A DNA stretch of 5,483 nt from Chromatiaceae bacterium (lineage in GTDB: Bacteria; Pseudomonadota; Gammaproteobacteria; Chromatiales; Chromatiaceae): NCBI GenBank assembly GCA_012962365.1, contig DTXR01000346.1, forward strand, positions 1-5,483, in the 5' to 3' direction. Positions 1 to 5,483 of the stretch are shown piece by piece (position 1 is the stretch's first letter; each line of letters starts with the position of its first letter). The notes under the pieces are model-generated. The model saw only the letters and a program-made list of their open reading frames with translations. It had not been told where the DNA came from and did no database searches. A program made the translations under genes and the position numbers.

Positions 1-2877
1 GCTTCGGTCACCCTGGAGTTCGTGGCGGGCTTCGACCCTGACAAGGCCCTGGCCGACGTGCGCAACAAGGTCAATCTCGCCAAAGCCAAGCTGCCGGACG
101 AAACCCGGGAACCCACGGTGCACCCCATCACCATGGCCGATGAAAACCCGGTGGTCACCATCAGCCTGTCCGGCCCCGTACCCCAGCGTGCCCTCATCGA
201 GCTGGGACGGCATTTGCAGGACAAGATCGAAGGACTTAAGGAAGTACTGGAAGCAGAACTGGGCGGTGACCGGCGCGACCAGCTGGAAGTGGTTCTCGAT
301 CCCCTGGCCATGGAAAGCTACGGACTGGATCAACAGGATATCTACTCACTGGTATCGCGTAACAACCGCCTCATCGCCACCGGCTCCCTGGACACCGGCA
401 AGGGCAGCTTCGCCATCAAGATCCCCAGCGTGTTCGAAGACCTTGAAGACATTCTGAATCTCCCGGTCAAGACGCATGACGACCGTGTGGTGCGTTTCCG
501 CGATGTGGCGTCGGTACGACGCAGCTACACCGACCCCCACAGCTTTGCCCGCCTCAACGGCGAAGCCAGCGTTACACTTGAAGTGAAAAAGCGCGCCGGG
601 CAGAACATCATCGAAACCGTGACCCATACCCGTGAACTGGTGGAAAAGGAGCGCGAGAAATGGCCGGCGCATATTCGCGTCACCTACACCAACGACAACT
701 CGGAACAGATCAGCTCCATGCTCCGCGACCTGGAAAACAACGTGCTGTCTGCAGTGCTGCTGGTGGTCATCGTCATCATCGCCTTTCTCGGCGCCCGCAC
801 GGCCCTGCTGGTGGGGCTGGCCATTCCCGGCTCTTTTCTCAGCGGCATCCTGATTCTCTCCACCCTGGGCTATACCGTGAACATCGTGGTGCTGTTCGCC
901 CTGATCATGGCCGTGGGGATGCTGGTGGATGGTGCCATCGTGGTCACCGAATACGCCGACCGGCTGATGAGCGAAGGGGAAGTACCAGAACGGGCCTATG
1001 GTGCGGCAGCCAAGCGCATGTCCTGGCCCATTATCGCCTCTACCGCCACTACCCTGGCAGCCTTCGCCCCGCTGATCTTCTGGCCGGGCATGATGGGCGA
1101 ATTCATGAAATACCTGCCCATTACCCTCATCGCCACCCTCAGCGCCTCCCTGTTCATGGCCCTGCTGTTCGTGCCCACGCTGGGGGCCATCATTGGCAAG
1201 CCCAGGCCCGTCAGCGACGCCAGCAGAACACGCCTGCTGCAGATGGAACGGGGCGACATTCTTTCCCTGGGCGGCTTCTCCGGACTGTATGTCCACGTGC
1301 TGCATTTCGCCACCCGTCACGCCTGGAAGATGCTGCTGTTCACCATCCTGCTCTCCATCGGCGTGTTCACGGCCTATGCCGCATCCAACCTGGGCATGCA
1401 GTTCTTTCCGGATGTGGAACCCGAAGGCGGCAACATCATCGTGCGCGGCTACGGCGATCTGTCCATCTATGAAAAGGACAGCCTCATTCGCGAAGTGGAA
1501 AATTCATTGCTGGATATGCCGGAGATCGAAACCCTGTATGTGCGCACCGGCGGGCAAAACCGTATCGGGCGCATCCGCTACAACCTGGTGGACTGGAAGG
1601 AACGCCGCAAGGCGAAGGAAATCATCGAGGAGATGAAGCAACGTACCGCTCATATCTCCGGCATGGAAATCGAAATCGGCAAGGATGAATCCGGCATGGG
1701 TGGCGGCAAGGATCTGCAGATCCAGCTCAGCTCCCGTTTCCCGAAGAAACTCGATGCCGCCGCCGCAAAGATCCGCAAGGCGCTGGAAACTAATCCCAAG
1801 GTCATGGACATTGAGGACAGCCGCCCCAAGCCCGGCATCGAATGGCAACTGGAGATCAACCGCGCCGATGCTGCCCGTTTCGACACAGATGCCGCCAGCG
1901 TGGGCAGCATGACCCAGATGGTCACCAACGGCCTGAAAGTCGGCGAGTACCGCCCGGACGACGTGGACAGGGAACTGGATATCCGTGTGCGCTTCCCTAC
2001 CGACAAGCGCTCCATCAACCAGATGGACAGCATTCGACTGCTCACGGACAAGGGCATGATCCCCATCAGCAACTTCGTGCAGCGCAAGGCCGTTCCCAAG
2101 GTGGACACCATCCGGCGTGTCGATGCCCGCCGGGTGATCACTGTCAGCGCCAACATGAAGGAAGGCGAACTGCTGAGCCTGGAACTGCCTCATCTGAAAG
2201 AACAGCTGAAAACCCTGGGGCTAGACCCCCAGGTGGAAATCGAACTCAAGGGTGAAAACAAGGAGCAGGATGAATCCGAACAGTTCCTGGAAAAAGCCTT
2301 TCTCATCGCCCTGGTGGTGATGGCCATTATCCTGGTCACCCAGTTCAACAGCTTCTACCAGGCCTTCCTGATTCTCAGCGCGGTGCTGTTCTCCACCGTA
2401 GGGGTATTCTTGGGACTGCTGATCTTTCAGAAACCCTTTGGCGTGGTCATGTCCGGCATCGGTGTCATCTCCCTGGCCGGCATCATCGTCAACAACAACA
2501 TCGTGCTCATCGACACCTACAATGTACTGCGGCGCAGCGGCATCGCAGCCACCGAAGCAATATTGCGCACCGGCGCCCAGCGCCTGCGGCCCGTACTCCT
2601 GACGACCGTCACCACCATACTGGGGCTGCTGCCCATGGTACTGGAGATCAACATCGACCTGTTCTCGCCCAACATCGACATCGGCGGCCCCTCTACCCAA
2701 TGGTGGTCACAACTCGCCACGGCGGTAGCCGGCGGGCTGGCCTTCGCCACAGTGCTGACCCTGGTCATCACCCCCTGCATGCTCACCCTTGCGGCTCGCA
2801 GGGAGCAGCAGAAGGGCACCAGCCCACAGGTATCTGATATCCTGCCAAGAGAGCAGCTTTCGAACCTTTCACCGTGA
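1..2877 (+). CDS. RND-family efflux permease (AcrB/HAE1-like), 5'-truncated by window edge
   Basis: This is an inner-membrane proton-driven exporter of the resistance-nodulation-division superfamily, which normally works as a trimer with a periplasmic adaptor and an outer-membrane channel. The reading frame is open from base 1 (958 codons), so the real start lies upstream and the GTG at 22 is not a start. By comparison with AcrB, TM1 and about 85-95 residues are missing. Counting the first codon as residue 1, eleven membrane helices are visible: near 248-264, 268-286, 293-315, 343-360, 372-398, 442-461, then 767-782, 788-809, 815-838, 864-881 and 905-931, with large periplasmic porter regions before and between the two sets. 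In TM4 the motif is GMLVDGAIVV: the first AcrB relay Asp (D407) is kept (D310), the second is Gly. In TM10 (GIIVNNNIVLID) the AcrB Lys940 position is Asn831; the TM11 Arg971 equivalent is present (R861). Substrate is unknown. Family assignment is secure; drug export in particular is not shown. Confidence 0.95.
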   Translation, partial: ASVTLEFVAGFDPDKALADVRNKVNLAKAKLPDETREPTVHPITMADENPVVTISLSGPVPQRALIELGRHLQDKIEGLKEVLEAELGGDRRDQLEVVLDPLAMESYGLDQQDIYSLVSRNNRLIATGSLDTGKGSFAIKIPSVFEDLEDILNLPVKTHDDRVVRFRDVASVRRSYTDPHSFARLNGEASVTLEVKKRAGQNIIETVTHTRELVEKEREKWPAHIRVTYTNDNSEQISSMLRDLENNVLSAVLLVVIVIIAFLGARTALLVGLAIPGSFLSGILILSTLGYTVNIVVLFALIMAVGMLVDGAIVVTEYADRLMSEGEVPERAYGAAAKRMSWPIIASTATTLAAFAPLIFWPGMMGEFMKYLPITLIATLSASLFMALLFVPTLGAIIGKPRPVSDASRTRLLQMERGDILSLGGFSGLYVHVLHFATRHAWKMLLFTILLSIGVFTAYAASNLGMQFFPDVEPEGGNIIVRGYGDLSIYEKDSLIREVENSLLDMPEIETLYVRTGGQNRIGRIRYNLVDWKERRKAKEIIEEMKQRTAHISGMEIEIGKDESGMGGGKDLQIQLSSRFPKKLDAAAAKIRKALETNPKVMDIEDSRPKPGIEWQLEINRADAARFDTDAASVGSMTQMVTNGLKVGEYRPDDVDRELDIRVRFPTDKRSINQMDSIRLLTDKGMIPISNFVQRKAVPKVDTIRRVDARRVITVSANMKEGELLSLELPHLKEQLKTLGLDPQVEIELKGENKEQDESEQFLEKAFLIALVVMAIILVTQFNSFYQAFLILSAVLFSTVGVFLGLLIFQKPFGVVMSGIGVISLAGIIVNNNIVLIDTYNVLRRSGIAATEAILRTGAQRLRPVLLTTVTTILGLLPMVLEINIDLFSPNIDIGGPSTQWWSQLATAVAGGLAFATVLTLVITPCMLTLAARREQQKGTSPQVSDILPREQLSNLSP
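2874..2877 (+). other. GTGA stop/start overlap between RND permease and first GTPase
   Basis: The GTG start of the GTPase gene and the TGA stop of the permease share bases in GTGA. The preceding 15 bases hold no recognisable purine-rich ribosome-binding site; the nearest purine run, AGAGAG at 2848-2853, is about 20 bases away. This arrangement is typical of translational coupling by re-initiation and indicates one transcript for both genes. Confidence 0.75.
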
Positions 2878-4364
2878 GCAACAAATCCTCCATCCGTCTG
2901 ATTCTCGCCCTGCTGACCGGCATTGCGCTGTTGTTTACGCTGCTGCTGGGCATCCTGCTCACAGATACGCTGGTAAACATCTGGCACAACCTGAGGGAAG
3001 CGCCGCTGTGGCTGCAGACAGGCGTGGCGACTCTGCTGATCCTGTTCTCCCTGCTTTCGGGCTGGCTGGTGTTGCGGGTACTGCGGCCACCCAAGACCCT
3101 GCCTGGTGCGGAGCACCAGGAACCGCCGGATCGGGAAACTCTGGAGCAGCAACTGCAAACCGCCCAGGATCATGGGCTGGACACGTCCACGGCAGAGCAG
3201 GAGCTGCACAAACTCGAAGAACGGCGGGCGGCGGGGCGTATCCATGTGGCGCTGTTCGGTGATATCAGCAGCGGCAAGTCCAGCCTGATCAAAGCGCTGT
3301 TGCCGGATGCCCAGGTGCGCACGGAGGTCACCGGCGGCACCACCCGGGATATCGAAACCTACACCTGGAGCAGTCCCGCCGGTGACGAGCTGGTGCTGGC
3401 GGACATGCCCGGCCTCAACGAAGTGGGCGGGAAGCTGGACGAGCTGGCCCGGGAAGAAGCCCTGCGTGCCCACATCGTGCTCTATGTGGTGGATGGTGAT
3501 CTCACGCGCAGCCAGGCTAATGAACTGCAGGCTCTGCTGAAACTGAAGAAACCCACCCTGGTGGCGCTGAACAAGAGCGACCGCTACAGTGATGCCGATC
3601 TGGAACAGGTGCGCGAGCGCCTGCAACAGCACCTGGACGGGATGGGTAAGGCCGAGGTGGTCCCGGTCAGCACCGGCACCACGGTAACCGCCCTGCGGCA
3701 ATTGCCGGACGGCAGTGAAGAAGCCGTGGAACGTCAGCTTCCGCCCAAGGTGGACGCCCTGCAACAGGCGCTGCAACGCATCATCGACAATCACGCCGAT
3801 ACGCTGGACAGCCTGCGCGACAGTTCCGTGTTCGTGCTGGTGCAGCGGCGCATCGACGAACAGTTGCGCATTCATCGTCGGGAAGAAGCACAGAAGATCG
3901 TCAGCGGCTATGCGCAGAAGGCCGTGGTCGGCGCCATTGCCGCCATGACTCCGGGAACGGACATCCTCATTCAGGGATTTCTCGGCACCCAGATGATCAG
4001 GGACTTGTCGAAACTGTATGATATACCGGTACGCAAGGTGGACGTTGAGCTGCTGCTGGAACTGGTGCAGAAGCAGGTGCGCAAGCATCTCACCCTGGTG
4101 CTGGCGGTGGCGGGCAATGCCCTCAAGGCCTTTCCCGGCGCGGGCACGGTGGCTGGCGGCGTGCTGCACGCCATCGCCTACGGTTTTCTGTTTGATGCCC
4201 TGGGCAAGAGTCTGGCCGCTTCTCTGGAGAGCCGGGGCGAGCTCCACCCCTTACAGGTAGCCAATCAGTTCGAGGATCAACTTGGTGAAGATATCAAAGC
4301 GTCTGCGGCGCATTATGCCCGACTGGCTTTTCGCGAAGTCACCCGACGCAACGACAAAGACTGA
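2874..4364 (+). CDS. Membrane-anchored GTPase with C-terminal DUF697-like region
   Basis: A complete 496-residue protein, predicted to be an inner-membrane GTP-binding protein. Two N-terminal hydrophobic helices (about 8-30 and 44-69) form a hairpin, followed by a charged helical linker (about 83-120). The G domain follows: P-loop GDISSGKS (129-136), candidate switch I threonines in GGTTRD (154-159), G3 DMPG (177-180), G4 NKSD (233-236) and a G5-like STGT (266-269). G3 is followed by Leu instead of the Ras-type catalytic Gln, as in TrmE/Era/EngA-type GTPases. The C-terminal part (about 335-450) has the hydrophobic, Gly/Pro-rich character of DUF697, with MTPGTDILIQG and QMIRDLSKLYDI as recognisable stretches. 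The GTG start at 2874 overlaps the upstream stop as GTGA and is needed to keep the first membrane helix; the next in-frame ATG (3243) would remove both helices and most of the linker. No good Shine-Dalgarno lies upstream, so coupling to the permease is likely. Cellular role is unknown; E. coli YcjF is a non-GTPase relative of the C-terminal region. Confidence 0.9.
   Translation: MSNKSSIRLILALLTGIALLFTLLLGILLTDTLVNIWHNLREAPLWLQTGVATLLILFSLLSGWLVLRVLRPPKTLPGAEHQEPPDRETLEQQLQTAQDHGLDTSTAEQELHKLEERRAAGRIHVALFGDISSGKSSLIKALLPDAQVRTEVTGGTTRDIETYTWSSPAGDELVLADMPGLNEVGGKLDELAREEALRAHIVLYVVDGDLTRSQANELQALLKLKKPTLVALNKSDRYSDADLEQVRERLQQHLDGMGKAEVVPVSTGTTVTALRQLPDGSEEAVERQLPPKVDALQQALQRIIDNHADTLDSLRDSSVFVLVQRRIDEQLRIHRREEAQKIVSGYAQKAVVGAIAAMTPGTDILIQGFLGTQMIRDLSKLYDIPVRKVDVELLLELVQKQVRKHLTLVLAVAGNALKAFPGAGTVAGGVLHAIAYGFLFDALGKSLAASLESRGELHPLQVANQFEDQLGEDIKASAAHYARLAFREVTRRNDKD
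4272..4287 (+). promoter_or_regulatory. Possible ribosome-binding site and alternative GTG start of the second GTPase
   Basis: GAGG at 4272-4275 lies nine bases before an in-frame GTG at 4285-4287. Using it would add ten residues, including a basic stretch KISKRLRR, to the N-terminus of the second GTPase. The downstream ATG at 4315 has no comparable purine-rich site, only GCGGCG. ATG 4315 was kept as the primary call because of its start codon and shorter overlap, but the choice is open. Confidence 0.35.
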
Positions 4365-5483
4365 CGGCGAAGCCCCGGATCATCTGGATCTGGCTCAGGA
4401 GAGCCTGGATGCCCTGATCAACGATCCCCGGGTGCCTGAATCCGTGCGCAAATCCCTGCAGCAGGACTACGAGGAAGTGCAGACCATGCTCGATCGCCTG
4501 GAGCACGGCCACCTGCATATTGCCGTGTTCGGCCGGGTCAGCGTGGGCAAGTCCGCTCTGCTCAACGCCCTGTTGGGGGAACAGCGTTTCAGCACCAGCC
4601 CCCTGCACGGCGAAACCACCCGGGCCGAACGGGGCCATTGGCAGGAGTACGAAACCGGCGGCGTGTTCCTCATCGACACCCCCGGCATCAATGAGGTGGA
4701 TGGCGAAGGCCGCGAACAATTGGCGCGGGAGGTGGCGGGCCGCTCGGATCTGATCCTCTTCGTGGTGGATTCGGATCTGACAGAGACCGAGATCCAGGCC
4801 CTGAGTGAAATCGCGGCCATGCACCGTCCCATGGTTCTGGTGCTCAACAAGGTGGATCGCTACAGCCCGGCGGATCAGGAAACCCTACTGGCTTCCCTGG
4901 TTCAGCATGCGCAGGGCATCGTGGACAAAAAGAATATCGTCACCGCCAGCGCCGACCCTGCGGAGCGCCTGATCATTCGCGTGGACGAAGACGGCAATGA
5001 ACAGGAAACATGGCGTCGTCCGCCCGTAGACGTGAGCCGGGTGAAGGAACGGCTGTGGGATATTCTGCAGGCCGAGGGGCAGACCCTGGCGGCGCTGAAT
5101 GCCTCCTTATTCGCCAGTGACCTGAGCGACAAGGTCGGTGAGCGTATCCTCCAGGCCAGGCGCGAATTGGGGCAGAAGCTGATTCGTAACTACTGCGCCA
5201 CCAAGGGCGTGGCCGTGGCGCTCAACCCGGTGCCGGTCGCCGACCTGGTGGCCGCTGCGGTGGTTGACGTGAGCATGATCGTGCACCTGTCCAAGCTTTA
5301 TGCCCTGACCCTGACGAAGAACGAAGCAGGCGACCTGATCAAGACCATCGGCGCCCAGATGGTGCTGCTCATGGGCACGGTCTGGGCGGTGCACTTCATC
5401 TCATCTGCGCTGAAGCTGGGTTCCTGGGGATTCTCTTCCCTGATTACCGGCGGCGCTCAGGGAGCCGTGGCCTACTACAGCAC
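4315..5483 (+). CDS. GTPase with C-terminal DUF697-like region, 3'-truncated; paralogue of the preceding gene
   Basis: The frame stays open to the window edge, giving 389 complete residues from ATG 4315. A short acidic, helical N-terminus (about 20-70) with no membrane segment leads into a G domain: P-loop GRVSVGKS (73-80), switch I candidate GETTR (99-103), G3 DTPG (121-124) followed by Ile, G4 NKVD (178-181) and G5 SA (212-213). The C-terminal part has a clear DUF697-like signature, with LNPVPVADL and VHLSKLYAL within about 300-330, and a second hydrophobic, Gly-rich stretch at about 347-387. Aligning its end with the upstream protein (TGGAQGAVAYYS against AGGVLHAIAYGF) suggests about 60 residues are missing. 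Similarity to the preceding protein runs through all domains, for example INEV/LNEV after G3, VVDSDLT/VVDGDLT and NKVDRYS/NKSDRYS. The gene overlaps its neighbour by 50 bases from ATG 4315, or 80 bases if GTG 4285 is used. It probably binds and hydrolyses GTP; the process it serves is unknown. Confidence 0.88.
   Translation, partial: MPDWLFAKSPDATTKTDGEAPDHLDLAQESLDALINDPRVPESVRKSLQQDYEEVQTMLDRLEHGHLHIAVFGRVSVGKSALLNALLGEQRFSTSPLHGETTRAERGHWQEYETGGVFLIDTPGINEVDGEGREQLAREVAGRSDLILFVVDSDLTETEIQALSEIAAMHRPMVLVLNKVDRYSPADQETLLASLVQHAQGIVDKKNIVTASADPAERLIIRVDEDGNEQETWRRPPVDVSRVKERLWDILQAEGQTLAALNASLFASDLSDKVGERILQARRELGQKLIRNYCATKGVAVALNPVPVADLVAAAVVDVSMIVHLSKLYALTLTKNEAGDLIKTIGAQMVLLMGTVWAVHFISSALKLGSWGFSSLITGGAQGAVAYYS

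Noticed and set aside
22..24. GTG as a translation start of the permease
   Set aside because: The frame is open to base 1 and the preceding codons (ASVTLEF) match the RND porter region, so the gene begins outside the window.
346..1320. A 324-codon open frame on the minus strand
   Set aside because: It is antisense to conserved RND transmembrane segments, and its product is dominated by Gly, His, Gln and Asp without any recognisable domain.
2214..2233. Perfect 7-bp inverted repeat (CCTGGGG / CCCCAGG, 6-base loop) that could look like a terminator stem
   Set aside because: It sits in the middle of the permease reading frame, has no following T-run, and is explained by Leu-Gly and Pro-Gln codons in GC-rich DNA.
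2517..4247. A 576-codon open frame on the minus strand
   Set aside because: It lies opposite two genes with clear family motifs (RND TM10-TM12 and the GTPase). Its translation is rich in His, Gln and Gly with low-complexity character, as expected of the complement of GC-rich coding sequence.
2878..4364. First GTPase as a true dynamin-like protein, based on its GDISSGKSS P-loop
   Set aside because: G4 is NKSD, not the dynamin TKLD type, and the C-terminus is DUF697-like without a recognisable dynamin stalk or GED. The resemblance is limited to the P-loop.

Overview
The window is fully coding on the + strand. It holds three genes in a row with no intergenic space: a large RND-type efflux permease cut by the left edge, then two related GTPases with C-terminal DUF697-like regions, the second cut by the right edge. 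The DNA is GC-rich with G/C-biased third codon positions and tight gene packing. Together with an HAE1/AcrB-like RND pump, this suggests a chromosome of a proteobacterium, most likely a gammaproteobacterium. Nothing in the window fixes the genus.

Layout. Positions 1-2877 encode the RND permease, lacking its first transmembrane helix and about 85-95 N-terminal residues. Its TGA stop overlaps the GTG start of the second gene in the sequence GTGA (2874-2877). Positions 2874-4364 encode a complete 496-residue protein with an N-terminal pair of membrane helices, a helical linker, a full G domain (G1, G3, G4 and probable G5 visible) and a hydrophobic DUF697-like C-terminus. The third gene starts inside the end of the second, at ATG 4315 or possibly GTG 4285, and runs off the window at 5483. 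It is a paralogue of the second protein without the N-terminal membrane hairpin.

How they may work together. The permease is a proton-driven exporter of the inner membrane; its adaptor and outer-membrane partners would be expected outside the window. The two GTPases resemble each other in every domain, including an unusual stretch just after G5. They look like a tandem duplication that has diverged into a membrane-anchored form and a form lacking the N-terminal anchor, perhaps acting as a pair at the inner membrane. The overlaps suggest co-transcription and translational coupling with the pump. A functional link between GTPases and pump is inference only. No RNA genes, mobile elements, CRISPR arrays, terminators or convincing promoters were seen; none would be expected inside a compact operon.
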